Assembly (NCBI RefSeq): GCF_021917145.1
Contig: NW_025813837.1
Span: forward strand, 2,509,591-2,573,590
From: Hypomesus transpacificus
Taxonomy: Eukaryota > Chordata > Actinopteri > Osmeriformes > Osmeridae
Direction of reading: 5' to 3'
Length of the DNA stretch: 64,000 bases
Of the stretch, positions 39,201 through 51,344 are shown piece by piece; within the stretch, counting starts at the first letter, position 1; every line of letters begins with the position of its first letter. Under the pieces are notes generated by a model. The model made no database searches and was not told where the DNA came from. It saw nothing but the letters and a program-made list of their open reading frames with translations. The translations under genes were made by a program, and so were the position numbers.

Positions 39201-41320
39201 GCGCCCCCCCCCCCCTGCCTAATACCTTTTAAATTGTTTTAATTTTCTGTCTTTATTGATCTCAGGGGGGCATGATTAATCAGATCACTGGAGCAGGCAG
39301 TTAGTACATTAAAAATTGTCAGCGCTACGTCAGGCTTGATTGGGTGCTGATGTGTGTGTGTGTGTGCCTCTGTTAGTTTTTTTTACATCACACGAGCGTG
39401 TGTGAACTGCGAATATGCCTGGCATTGCATTCACAGGTACTTATTGAACTCACTCAATGAACAACTAAATCTAAGTTTAGTCTCATGTAAAAATAAGTCT
39501 TTATTTGTAAAAAAAATTCTCTCTCTCTGCCCAGGCCCTGGGAAGCATGTACTTTATCCATAAGTCGTTGAAAAACATCTACCAGTATGATTTTAACGGT
39601 AAGAGAGAGCATGACATCCCATATTTCTATGACATCACTGTTGACCATGAATGACAAAAGATTTGATGTCACTATGTTATCGGCTAGTGACAAATTATGC
39701 CCATTTATGCCCTGCACATGGTCGTTTGTACATCGTATCCAAACATGACCAAACTCTAGCTACGATAATGCTCCTTTATGTTTATTCTATTGGGTCGTTA
39801 TTATCTTGCTTGTATGATTGGAAGGGAAGTTAAAGTCAAGATTACAATCAAACAATGTTTCATATCTTGGCAAGACTTGTCAAATATTCTCCCGAACGCT
39901 GTTGAATGATGGCCACCTCTTTTGGTACAGGCATTTGCAAAGAATCTGAATGTAAAGCAAATGTGTGATTTTTCCCCCTGTTGCATAGTCCAGTCACGTT
40001 AGGCGTGACAAAGCTCTTCAGAAAGAGCTTATGGAAGAACTATAAACATTCCTTCCTGCCACGTTCTGTGTCAGCCCATCTGATTGGTCCACGCCAAACA
40101 GGGCCTAATGGCCAGATTATGGATCCTCTGATCACGTATGCTACCCTGATGAGGTTTACACAACTTTATTGATTGTTGTTTGCATGTTTTGTCACTCTGT
40201 TACCCTACAACTCCCCCCCTCCCCCCCTTTTCACCCCCCCCCCCCCCCCTCATCTCTAGCTAAGGACTTTAAAGCAGTGTCGGGACAGAACAAGTATGTT
40301 GGTTCCCTGGACGGAGTAACCACGGTGGAGAAAGAAAAATTTCCAAAGAATTTCTGGCCGGATGTGAGTATTTCTGTGACTGTGTGTGTAGGAGGGAGAG
40401 GGAGGGGGAGGGGGAGAGAGAGAGAGGGGGAGGGAGGGAGGGAAAGAGGGAGGGAGGGAGGGAGAGAGGGGGAAGGAAGGAGAGAGGGAAGGAGAGAGGG
40501 AAGGAGAGAGGGAGGGAGGGGGTTGGCACAGATGAGTCTACTGGGACTGAGTTGGGCAGGGGGGGGGAGAGGAGTCAGTCCCCCTGTTGGGCAGGAGGGG
40601 GGGGGGGGGGGGGGGCGGTCAGACCCCCTGTCTGACCAGGAGACGAGATCAATCACACTGAGGACAAGAGATGAATCAATGAGCATTGAGCGCCCACACT
40701 GTGCCATAGCCACACTGCTGTGTTGTCTAAGGCGGACATGCTCCGCTCGTAACCACGGTGACCCTGGTGTCGTGTGTTGTTTAAGGTGGACATGCTCCGC
40801 TCGTAACCTGGTGTCGTGTGTTGTCTCTTGCAGTTCAAGTGGTCCAGGAAGGGCTACCTGAGGACTCGTTGGATCATACACAACCAGTAGGTTAACGGTC
40901 ACACTCAGCCAGCAGCTACTCAGTAGATAGGAAGATTGGTTGCTCAAGTCTGCAATCAGCAAACACACTCAGTTTTTTGGGCGCACAATGGTAACTGTTT
41001 GCTTTCCTGTGTCACTACCACTGTGTGTGAGACAAAAGGAGGGAGTTCGCGGGTGAGTGTGTCAACACTGCTCGTCAGTTGCATGCACATTAATTGTTCT
41101 CCAGTGGCAGGTTGAGAAAGCGGTGAATGGAGGGAGAGCAGGAGACAAATGTGTTTGTTTGTGGATTAGCGTTACCACAAGTCGCTGATAAGGCTTTCTG
41201 GTAGACAGACACACACTTACTTTACACGGTCACGGACAAAAGGGGTTAGTGTCACTTCAGGGTCTCATGTTTTCCTCCACCTGTATGTATTCATTAAATA
41301 ATTCTGTGTATGTGTGCATG

Positions 41321-41384
<64 letters not shown>

Positions 41385-41859
41385 CCTATGGTCTGCAGAG
41401 GTCTGGACCTTGTCAACGTCCATTTATTCCATGACGCCTCCAACCTCATTGCCTGCAACTCCAGCCCCTCTATCTACTCGGCCAACCGCAAGAAGGCCCT
41501 CAGATATGTCATCAACAGGTGACATGTCCACCCTCTCCCCCTTCACTCGAGCTCGAGCTCTGTGAATAAACGATGCGAAATACTATTGTTGATTTTTTTT
41601 TTTTACCAAGGAACAGATGTTCCAGCCTCGTGACTCTCTTGAGTCACCTCTCTGTCATTTCCTCCCAGGATATCAGACAGCAGCTACACCCCCCTTCCCT
41701 TCTTCCTGTTTGGAGACTTCAACTTCCGTCTGGACACGCTCAGTCTGGTCCAAGTATGGTCAAGTGTTGACAGTGCGGTCACATGATCAGGAAGTCTATT
41801 ACCAATGGTCAGCTGACAGTTCCTTCTTTGTTGACCTGTGTGTGCGTGTGCGTGTGCGT

Positions 41860-41903
<44 letters not shown>

Positions 41904-43439
41904 GTGTGTGTGTGAACAGAACCTGTCCACCTCAGCAGATGTCCAGACAGTGAAGGACGGCAGTGATGAGGTGGAGAAGATCATCTTTGAGGAGAAGGAC
42001 AATGACCACCAGGTGATTCCTGTCCTCTCCTGTCCTCCAGTCTGTCCTCTCCTGTTCTCCAGTCTGTCCTCTCCTGTTCTCCAGTCTGTCCTCTCCTGTC
42101 CTCCAGTCTGTCCTCTCCTGTCCTCCAGTCTGTCTTCTCCTGTCCTCCAGTCTGTCCTCTCCTGTCCTCCAGTCTGTCCTCTCCTGTCCTCCGGTCTGTC
42201 CTCTCCTGTCCTCCAGTCTGTCCTCTCCTGTCCTCCGGTCTGTCCTCTCCTGTCCTCCAGTCTGTCCTCTCCTGTCCTCCAGTCTGTCCCAGACCCCCGT
42301 CCCTCAGACTGACTGATGCCCGCTGTCCTCTCTCCTCCAGGTCCTGCTGCACATCGAGACCAAGCTGTTTGCCTACCTGCACCAGGCTGTCTTCAGAGAG
42401 GACAATGGCAAAGCAGTGAGACTTTCTTCCACCAGTCACTGTCTTATCCCCATGCTTCTAATGATGGCCTGCTTCTGCCTGATGAAAATGAACTCTAATA
42501 ATTGTTAACAGCTAATACATTTCTGTTTGTATAAAAACTCTGTGGGGAATATTCGCTTGTGGGTGGTAGCGCTAGCTGCAGTGTCGTGTGATCGGTAACT
42601 CATTTCTTTCTACTAACTCAGCTTTTGGAATATGACAAAGAAGTGTCCGCCTTCCATGATGTCATCACAGAGGAGGAGATCCTTTTCCCGCCCAGGTGAG
42701 CATCCCAGGGGCGGTCGCCTAGTAACAGGCCCTCCTCAGAATCTCATCGTATCTCGTACCAAAAAATAGCAACGTGAAAATTAACTCATGGTGCTGTACT
42801 AGCTGCGTGTTGCAGCTACCAATATACCTGCCTCCCTGAATATCTAACTACGATGCCACATCTCTCTCCCAGCTACCCTTACAGCGAGGACTACGCTAAA
42901 CCCACGCAGTATATGAACACTCGTTGTCCTTCCTGGTGTGACCGCATCCTCATGTCCCACACGGCTGAGGATGTCATCCACAGGGTCAGTCCAGCACCAT
43001 CACCACCACACCAGGGCCTTGGAAGTAGAACATGGATTTAGAACAGACAATCCTCTAGATTTGGAACATAGAATTCTGAAAGAGTAGACCATGGATTTAG
43101 AACATACAATCCTTTAAATTTGGAACATTCTGAAAGAGCAGAGCATTGATTTATAACGTAGAATCCTGAACAGCACAACAGATTTGAAAGCATAGGATTT
43201 CCGATCTCGTATGTCTGGTGCGTTTTCTTCCAGAGAGATGATAGAGAGAGGAGCGTGGTTTACAACACACTGGGACCCAACGTCTGCATGGGAGACCACA
43301 AGGTAACAGCTTCATGGAGCCCTCAGTTTGTCTTCAGCGCTACCCAGGGTGCACCTCTGCTCTAACAGTTGCTGTTTTCCTCTGTCTCTCTCCAAAGCCT
43401 GTGTTCCTGTTCTTCACACTGAAGACAAATTACCATTGA
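33284..43439 (+). CDS. inpp5a-like: INPP5A-like inositol polyphosphate 5-phosphatase
   Basis: The INPP5A family removes the 5-phosphate of Ins(1,4,5)P3 and Ins(1,3,4,5)P4, ending calcium signalling. Fifteen coding exons (33284-33343, 36228-36269, 36420-36520, 36697-36784, 39535-39598, 40260-40363, 40834-40886, 41399-41518, 41669-41753, 41920-42012, 42341-42415, 42622-42695, 42873-42984, 43234-43302, 43398-43439) give 393 residues (human INPP5A 412). The start METYTDVLLVTANVGSLFDN aligns with the family N-terminus. Catalytic motifs are intact: FLFGDFNFRLD (223-233), CPSWCDRILMS (338-348) and GDHKPVF (377-383). Many positions differ from INPP5A, so this looks like a separate paralogue rather than the orthologue. 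It ends LKTNYH and lacks the C-terminal Cys-rich prenylation box (CCVVQ) that anchors INPP5A to membranes, so it may be soluble. It converges on nkx6.3. Confidence 0.93.
34993..35178 (+). mobile_element. tRNA-derived SINE (copy C), near full length
   Basis: The tRNA-like head (gtcaggtggctgagcggtta, B box ggttcgattcc), body and LINE-type tail (gtaagtcgcactggataaga, ctgctaaatgactaaatgta) are all present. It lies in intron 1 of the INPP5A-like gene. Confidence 0.94.
41325..41385 (+). repeat. GT repeat at the exon 8 acceptor of the INPP5A-like gene
   Basis: About 30 GT dinucleotides with one interruption end 13 bases before the acceptor cctatggtctgcag (exon from 41399). Little polypyrimidine tract is left between the repeat and the AG. 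Confidence 0.93.
41837..41914 (+). repeat. GT/GCGT repeat at the exon 10 acceptor of the INPP5A-like gene
   Basis: A TG run with several GC interruptions reaches to within five bases of exon 10 (acceptor gtgtgaacag, exon from 41920). There is no normal pyrimidine tract. Exon 10 is 93 bases, so skipping would keep the frame. Confidence 0.93.
42019..42282 (+). repeat. 22-nt minisatellite, 12 copies, in INPP5A-like intron 10
   Basis: Exactly 12 units of tctgtcctctcctgtcctcc plus ag (or gg), starting six bases after the exon 10 boundary (42012) and filling 264 of the 328 intron bases. Each unit is a pyrimidine run ending in AG and strongly resembles the true acceptor of exon 11 (ctgtcctctctcctccag, ending 42340). 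Only single-base differences separate most copies, so the array is recent. Confidence 0.95.
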
Positions 43440-46400
43440 CCAGGACCATCCTCCACGCACTGTGAGAGTCCCTGTGTGTGTTTTACTGGTGTGTGCTGGT
43501 CCCCAGACGCTGAGGGGGGGGGGCGTCACGGTGACAGAGCGACCCCTGTAATCTTGCTCAGCTCACGGCTGTATTCCCCAGAGGGCTGTAGTGCGGCCTG
43601 GTCCTGGAGGAGAGGGGATATGAACTAAGATGAAGTGTTGGCGGGACAAACTGGCTCCTTTGTGCATAATGCAGCTGAACCAACCGCACTGCTCCTGATG
43701 TATGCGTATCGGATCCTCTCCACTGTCGCCACGGCTACACCCGTGTTAACAGCCGTGTTCATTCGATACCAGACAGACGGTCGACCGGAGAGACATCCAT
43801 TGCCAGCCAGACGGGTCTATTGGCATTTTTACGGCCTCTGGTTTTGTTTCGCTGCCATTGCTATGGCTGTTTCATAGGATGTGCCACTGGTTGATATGCA
43901 TGGAGCTAGAATGATGAAAGCCATGCTTTGGAAGTCATGTCAAAGAGACAGACAGCTGAACAAGGCCGAACACCATAGAAGAACCTTGTTCTTTGCTAAT
44001 GTTTTCATGTATTACCCTTCTGATCAAGCTCCGCATCGGCATAATAACTTGAGGGCCAGCCTTACTGTCCTCACTAACAACCCATGTTCCATTTTTTTTT
44101 TTTTTTTACCATTTATAACTTATTGTATTGTTACTTATCATGGGAAGGTTGGGATATGGTCTTAGTGGTGCCATCACATGACTGACCGTTCTCTCCCATC
44201 CTCCAGATGTAATCCAGTCTGCTCCAGTTGGCCCTGAACCCATTCCAGCACTACTCTCAAAACCAGAACCAGGACCAGGGGAAGCCCAGCCACCCCACAC
44301 CCACCTGAGAGCAGCCGCTCACGGGACACATCCTCTCCCTGACCCGCACGCATTGTGTGTCCAGGACCCCGTCCCCCCCCACCCTCCACCCCTCTATCAT
44401 ATCCCAGTACCCCCTTCCCCATCCACTCCTCTGTCACTCCACATTATTGATTCCCAAGACTCGGGTGACATCACACAGATTTGATCATCAGCATTATGGA
44501 TTTTTTTTTGATGGACAATCTCGCACGGCCCTCTCCCTCCTACTCCTCCACGTGTCTCCAGAACTCTGAGCCCAGGGTCTCTGAGGACGCTCCTGCGAGT
44601 GGAGGCGTCCACTCCGGGCCGGTTTGAATCAGAGGGAAGTAGGACAGGTTGTCTTGTGAGACAGGCCCGATAAGTCCTTCTGAAGGTTGAGGCCCCTCGG
44701 CTGTTTCTGGAAACATGATACAGTGGCACCTCTGTCTCCTGTGGATTCATGGATATGTGAAGACATGCGTGGGCTTACACACACACACACACACACACAC
44801 GTGTACACACACACGTACACACACACACACACAGTTAACTGTAGAGACACGAGGCAAGGTAAACCCCATAACTTCAGATGGATAAATGGTTCTCAAGCAT
44901 CGAGGGGTTTGTTCCACCAAGTATTGATTGTGCTCTGCTGACATTCAAGCAGCTTTCACCCCCATTTTCGGAAACATTTATTTCTTCTATTTATTTTTCT
45001 TTAATGGCTTACTATCAGAATATCCATGCTAATAAAGCAATTTTGAAAAACAGTCAACTAATCCTGCTGTTTCAGTGCACTGCTGGCGAACCTTGTCCAG
45101 AGAATACAAAGGTCATACGAGGGTATGAACACGTTATCTTAGATAGTTATCCGTTTGCCTCACAATCACCGTTTATGACATTGTATGGCTTGCATTGACT
45201 GTTGTTACAGTGATTAACTTTATTTCCACAAAAGATTGGCCGAGCAGCTCCATGCGGCTTCCGTTCTGTTTTAGTGGTCTACAGATTTCCTTGCTTACAG
45301 AAAACAGTTGGGAAGTTAAAAACTTAGCCGCTGTTTGCAGACACATCCCCTGTGCTTTGTCCTCACAGCAGCGTCCGCTAGTTTGTTCCACAGCTTGAGA
45401 TCGCCCCGCTTTATTTCATTGCCAAATCACTGATGACGTTGACCCTATCACTCTCTATTAAAGCTAGCTACAGTGCCAGCATCTGGCTGAAAGGAACCAC
45501 TTACACTACACTCACGAACACACACACACACTGTACCCAACCCTGCATGCAAATACACACACCTGACACGATATAACAAGATATAAATCTTGAAGCACTG
45601 AGTTATTTCTGTTTTAATTATGTTTTATTGATTATATCTTTTATATGTTTTGTAGTCATATGGTCTCGTAGCAACCACTGTGTTTTGTATGGATTGTCTG
45701 TTTTTGCAAATATATTCTCATAATATGAACTAATTTGAAGTCTCAAAATACGTATGGTGTTCTAAATATTCAATGGTCGTCTTTATAACTAAATTAATTA
45801 ATTAGTGTTAATGTTTTTTTTATTTTATTATTTCATTGTACACAATCCCCATACCAACTGAAATACATTTGAAAAAAAGAACATACATAAACATAAATCT
45901 GATTTGCACGCAGTTCGTGAAGTAATTGTTGCCGGAAATAGGACTCACTGTGAGTGTTATTGACGATATCAGAGCCCACTCAAATGTCCTTACATTTGTT
46001 TACAGTCGATTTGTACGTGTCATGGGTACACTTGTCAATAATAGACTTGTGGTAGTTGATTCATGGTGTGGTCAAGCACCTCTAATGGCCTCCAAGGAGT
46101 CCTCTGGCAGTGGGGGGTTCAGCATAGGGCCAGGGGCATCATTAGATGGAGTGGACTAACCTCATTTTTCATTTCAGATCAAACACAAACACTACATTCT
46201 TGTAATCCTTCCAGTTTGGTTAATAAATGCTGGTCACTGCGCTAATAGTAGTGATGTGTGTCTCAGTTATTCTACCAGATTCCTTAGAATCCTTGCCTGT
46301 GCATGAAAGTAAAAACAATTTCCTGTTGATTTTGATGTATTGACATTTTTTAGGTGACTGGAAGTGCAAGACGGGTTTAAACTCGCTTTCCTGCTTTGGC

Positions 46401-48328
46401 ATAATTCCGTGATTACTGGACAATACTTATTCTGCACAGTGACATTCCAAACCATAGACGTGTCTATTTTCCGAACATCATAACTAGTTTTTTTTAAGAA
46501 TCTGAACTAACTCGCTGCTGCACGCGCCCCTGTCTGTTCTTGTCCCTGAGACTCAGGGCCCTTACAGCTCCTGAGACGCTTTGTTGAAACGAGATGACGC
46601 TGGGTTTCTTTTTTGAACCATGCAAAATTGCCATTTAGCCTATAAGCAGTAGGTGTCGAAAAGCACTTTCTTCTTGTTATATATTTCGGTTCTATAGTTC
46701 TGAGATTCAACCTGTGGGTCTGAGCCATGGCTCCTTGGTTGCCGCGTGAGAATGTAAAACTACCTATTAATGGGACTTTGGCATAAATGGATGCGATATT
46801 AAGCCTGCTCTCTCAAGGTGGAATAGGCTGGCTGTTTAGAACGGTGAGAACTGGGCATGTTGTACCGATCAATTTACAGGTCGAGAGAGAAAAAGCCGAC
46901 TGGAATGGTGAGTTGTTCTACATCAGATGCTCAACATCACTGCGTTTTCCACGACAGATGTGGCTTCAATAAGATCGACTCAGATCTGTCTTCAGTGAAA
47001 GGTCTACTGAACAGCGCCAGCAGAATACAGTTCACAGCAGCCTAATGAGAAGTGTAGGCTAGGGTATGTTTTATGAAAACGAAAGGCCTACGGCATCAAG
47101 GCTAATCGTCCTCTTTCGTTTTTAAGAACTTTCCGAAGTTGCAGGCCCACGCCGAAACATCTCGAGCTACTAATGTTTGCACAACCCGCAACTTTTTACA
47201 CTCTTGGCTGCATATTTAATAGTGATTTCAAATATAAACAGTCACTGTGTAAAACTCCCCCCTCAATTAGCCATCTGTCCTACAGTCACAGCTCATTAGG
47301 CTGTTGTATGTGACACGTCTAATGTCTGAATACCACTCAGACCGCCATTGATTTAATGTTGGAGTCGAAGCCACTGAAATCCTCTCTCTTCCAATCAGAA
47401 ACAGCTCACCGGTAACGGACCTAAATCACTACGGATCTAACCTTTGACCTTCTCACATCTCAATAAGTGTGTAAGCCCTATCTCCTAATTCAGATGTGTG
47501 TGGGTTGTCATCTCCCCACCACATTCATAACTAAAAACAAGTAATGACACCATCACACATGTATTCAATAAATAATCCACAATTTATTGTACAATATCAA
47601 CATCATAACTCATTTACAATGTCTGTAGATTCCTTGAATTATTAGCTCTGAGGTTTATACAGAATGCTGAAAGCTTGCTGACCTGTGGTCTAGTCTGCAT
47701 GAAGGCCAAAACGAAATCTCAGTTTGAAATGCACATGCTCATAAACCATAAAACCATAAAAATGAATTAACAGCGCAGCATAACATCAAATACTGTAGCG
47801 AAATGCAAGTAAAACAAAAAACAAAACAAAAAAATGTTTACTGTAACCTTAAGCCACTAAATTAATTCAAATCTGAGTGTTTTGAAAGATTAGCAAGAGT
47901 TGGATGATAGGAAACAGTTGAGGAGCAGGATTAAGTATTTAAATGCAGCTATACTTGTACTTACATATGGCAAATGAAATTGAAACTAACGTCTGTTGTT
48001 GAGAAACAAACCAATAAAATTGCTATACGATTCAACACTTTACCTGGTTAATTTACTACGGCGCCCAGATATTAAATTGAGTACAAAAAGTAAACATCGG
48101 TTTTATCAATGACCGTAGATTACATTTGTTTATTATTAGTAACGCACATCAAAGGGTTGTTCTTGGCAACATGCTCAAATGTGTCTGTATTGCAATTAAT
48201 TCTTCATCCTAATTAAATTGTTGCAACTGCATGCATATCTGCTTTACAATTGTACGCGTGTGTGACAGAGAGAGATATCTGCATGTGTGTGGGTGTGTGT
48301 GTGAAAATTGAGCGAGTGTGTGAGTGTG
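43440..48328. other. Region between the convergent INPP5A-like and nkx6.3 genes
   Basis: It holds the 3' UTR and flank of the INPP5A-like gene and, on the other strand, of nkx6.3. Contents seen are a T-run near 44090-44107, a C/CA-rich stretch at 44190-44420, and a CA repeat at 44776-44832 interrupted by gtgtac. From 45590 the sequence is AT-rich. On the minus strand an AATAAA at 48134-48129, about 195 bases after the nkx6.3 stop, is a candidate poly(A) signal. I see no other gene. Confidence 0.5.
45031..45036 (+). terminator. Candidate poly(A) signal of the INPP5A-like gene
   Basis: AATAAA lies about 1.6 kb after the stop codon. A nearer canonical signal was not found, but variant signals are possible. 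Confidence 0.3.
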
Positions 48329-50391
48329 TCAGACGTGCGGTCCGAGGCGTAGGACTGAGAACGCCCGGCGGTGCTTTCTTAGCAGCAGTCGGATCTTCTC
48401 GTCGTCAGAGTCGGGGTCCAGAGGCTTGTTATACTCCTCGTCCTCCACCTCGTTCTCCGACTCCTCTCCGCCCTGCTCGCCGTGGGTCACCTGGGTGGAG
48501 CTGGGCTCCAAAGCACTCTTCTTCCTCCACTTGGTGCGGCGGTTCTGGAACCACACCTGAAGGAAGGATTCCTTTCGTTAGTAGGTTGTACGTTTTGCAA
48601 CATCAAACTATTTCATGGGTGCAGTCCCTTCCTCGTGGAACAACAAACAGGAAGGGAGATGAGGGAAATGAGCAGGCACCACAAGCAGAATTGTGCTGCT
48701 AAATGCTGTTTTCGGTGCCCTTAGGCCAAGCAAAAAAGTAGTCTAGGTGAAGAGCTAAATACTTCGGTATTTGTTTGTGTGAACGTGCAGGTCAGCTGGC
48801 GTCAGGTGGCTGAGCGGTTAGGGAATCGGGCTAGTTATCAGAAGGTTGTTGGTTCGATTCCCGGCCTTGCAAAATGATGTTGTGTCCTTTGGCAAGGCAC
48901 TTCACCCTACTTGCATCGGGGGGAAATGTCCCTGTACTTACTGTAAGTCGCTCTGGATAAGAGCGTCTGCTAAATGACTAAATGTTAATGTAATGTATTA
49001 AATGAAGATGTTAGATGCGTGAGATGGTGTTGTACCTTCACCTGGGACTCCGTCATGCCCAGGGAGTAAGCTAGCCTGGCACGCTCCGGGCCTGCCAGGT
49101 ACTTGGTCTGCTCAAAGGTTTTCTCCAGAGCAAAGATCTGGTGTCCGCTGAACGTCGGCCGTGTGTGTTTCTTTCTGCCCGACATGTCGCCAAGGTGACC
49201 GCTGTCTGCAAATATAAGACATCACGCTAAATGTTCCTTTCAAATGATAGCCTACATGAATGTGTTTTGTCTCAGAGCTCATGCTATTTATGTTTAGAAG
49301 GAGTTCTGTATAATCTGTTTTTGGAACTGTATGACAAACTGGAACACAGTAATAGGTGAGGCTAAATGTTATGACAAACCTTTTCAAAAGCTCCACAAAG
49401 TTTTAGCTTTAATATGTGTTTCTCTGTAAAAATGTATATTATTCCTAAATTCAGAGCTATTTTTAGGTATTGACAAATCAGAATATAAGTAATTATTACT
49501 GACTTTCACCTTTCAATAAACATTTCCTCAATTGTTTAGTTGCTGTAGATTTATAAATGCTGTTCCTATAACACAAATGATCTCTCTTATTAACCAAATG
49601 TATACAACTTTCATTTCATAAAACTTTATTTCTATGTGTTGTGAAATAAGTTCAGGTTGTTTACTAAAATGTTTATTTACAAAATGTACAGGTGTGAGAT
49701 ATTCCATTTCTTCTCAAAGGACTGGCTGAATGAATCAGCAAAATATTTCCTGAATGCAATTAGTGTACTCCACTGAAACAAATCGCTGTTAAATTCGAAG
49801 ATTTACATTGTGTCATTTTAGTCAAGATAAGTTACATTCAAGAAAAATTAAATGCCGAATGAAACATGCGACAAATGAACTTGAAAATCCAGAGAGTGAG
49901 TGAAGTGAAACTTCACATAGACGCAGCAGCCCTGCCCTCAGTCAGCAGCCCTGACTGTGCAGAGTGATAGACTCACTGTTAGCGCAGTGCTGCCTCCCTG
50001 CTCTCCACTCGTAGGCACCCTCCCCCCAGCAGCTGCCCGGCCGCCCCTTCATGGGGCACTCGGCCCCAGGCTTGGAGAACCCCCCCGCGGCAGGGTTGCA
50101 GTCCCGGTTGTAGTAGACTCCCGGGGTGGCGGCGACCGGATGGCTGAAGCCCCCCATGGCGGAGTACCCGGACAGCAGGGAGGTGCCCGACGCCCCCATG
50201 CCAACCATGGAGCGGCTGAGGATATCGCTGATGCCGTGAGGCGTGCCCGCCGCATACTGGCTGTTCAGACCCTGGTTGAGCTTGTAGAAGGAGTTGGGCA
50301 CGGAGTACTGGCACATGGGCGCCTTTAAGTCCGAGGGGAACTGGTTCAGGCTGTTGTTGAACAAGAAGGAGCCCTGGATGTTGGGATCCAT
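48329..50391 (-). CDS. nkx6.3: Homeobox protein Nkx-6.3
   Basis: Nkx6 proteins are homeodomain repressors that pattern neural tube, pancreas and gut; NKX6-3 acts mainly in stomach and duodenum epithelium. Three exons on the minus strand (50391-49977, 49205-49036, 48556-48329) give 270 residues (human 265). The start [20 protein letters not shown] matches the human start; an in-frame ATG upstream (50445) would add 18 residues but lacks family support. An eh1-like repressor motif GISDIL lies at 53-58. The homeodomain is residues 150-209, with [20 protein letters not shown] and [12 protein letters not shown]; the intron between exons 2 and 3 falls after QVK. The acidic tail [19 protein letters not shown] is diagnostic of NKX6-3. 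A SINE sits in intron 2. The gene is divergent from neurl3 and close to gpat4, as in human. Confidence 0.97.
48801..48995 (+). mobile_element. tRNA-derived SINE (copy D) in nkx6.3 intron 2
   Basis: Complete head, body and tail, in antisense orientation to nkx6.3. It ends 40 bases from the exon 2 donor. The tail reads gtaagtcgctctggataaga then aatgactaaatgttaatg. Confidence 0.94.
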
Positions 50392-51020
50392 GGGAATTGT
50401 GTCCGCCTCCAGGTTGAACAGACTCACCCAGTCAGGTCTGGTCATGAAAAGGCCCTTTGCTGCTCACAGGGGGTTGGTGCTTCAACCTCGCCGACACGCC
50501 GAAAATCAAAAGTACTTGAAAGAGGTTGGCCCGTCTTCACATTGAAAGGATGACCCGCGTACGTGGACTCCTGTGGTCCCTACCTGTAACTCTGGTTCCT
50601 CCAGCTCTTGGTCTCAGGAGATATGGAAGTCCCAAAGGCTGGTTGGTGCCAGTACACAAGCTCTCCTCAGTCTCCTCCTTCACCTGCTGTGAGACATGGT
50701 CCAGAGTGCTGACAGTTCCAGAATCAGGCTCAGACGTGGTGCCACAGAGTGAGACACCTCCCAGCCGATCCTTAAGACAAGATTCCTCCTCCCCGCTCTC
50801 CGTTTGGGGCCGTGAATGAGCAGTATCATGAGGTGGAGTGCAACCTTGATAAAGATAGGCCGCATTTGAATGCTGCCTGCGATTGGCTGGGGGCCTCACA
50901 ATGCCTGAGTGTTTCTGTTGGCTCCCCTTGAGAAAGCCAAGCCTTCAATTGGACGGCAGGAGATTAATTGGGATTTGAACAGGTGTAGTGGGAACGAGCT
51001 GCCGTTTGATGGCCTGTCAT

Positions 51021-51344
51021 GGCAGCTTCTGTAGGAGAGGCAGCTTCTGTAGAAGAGTCCGCCTCTGTAGGAGAGGCCGCCTCTGTAGGAGAGGCCGCCT
51101 CTGTAGGAGAGGCCGCCTCTGTAGGAGAGGCCGCCTCTGTAGAAGAGGCAGTCTCTGTAGAAGAGGCAGCTTCTGCAGAATAGGCAGCCTCTGTAGAGGA
51201 GGCAGCTTCTGTAGAAGAGGCAGCCTCTGTAGAACAGGCAGCTTCTGTAGGAGAGGCAGCTTCTGTAGAATAGGCAGCGTCTGTAGAAGAGGCAGCTTCT
51301 GTAGGAGAGGCAGCCTCTGTAGAAGAAGCAGCTTCTGTAGGAGA
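51021..51344. repeat. 18-nt minisatellite, 18 copies, upstream of nkx6.3
   Basis: Exactly 18 units of ggcagcttctgtaggaga and close variants (ggccgcctctgtaggaga in the left half), located 630-955 bases upstream of the nkx6.3 start. Because the period is a multiple of three, both strands stay open. The variants are grouped: the 'ggccgcc' units form one block and the 'ggcagc' units surround it, which points to local expansion of two subtypes. Confidence 0.95.

Noticed and set aside
40169-40968. 230-245-codon frames on both strands within the INPP5A-like gene
   Set aside because: They run through exon 6, a GGGA repeat and exon 7; the spliced reading gives the conserved protein instead.
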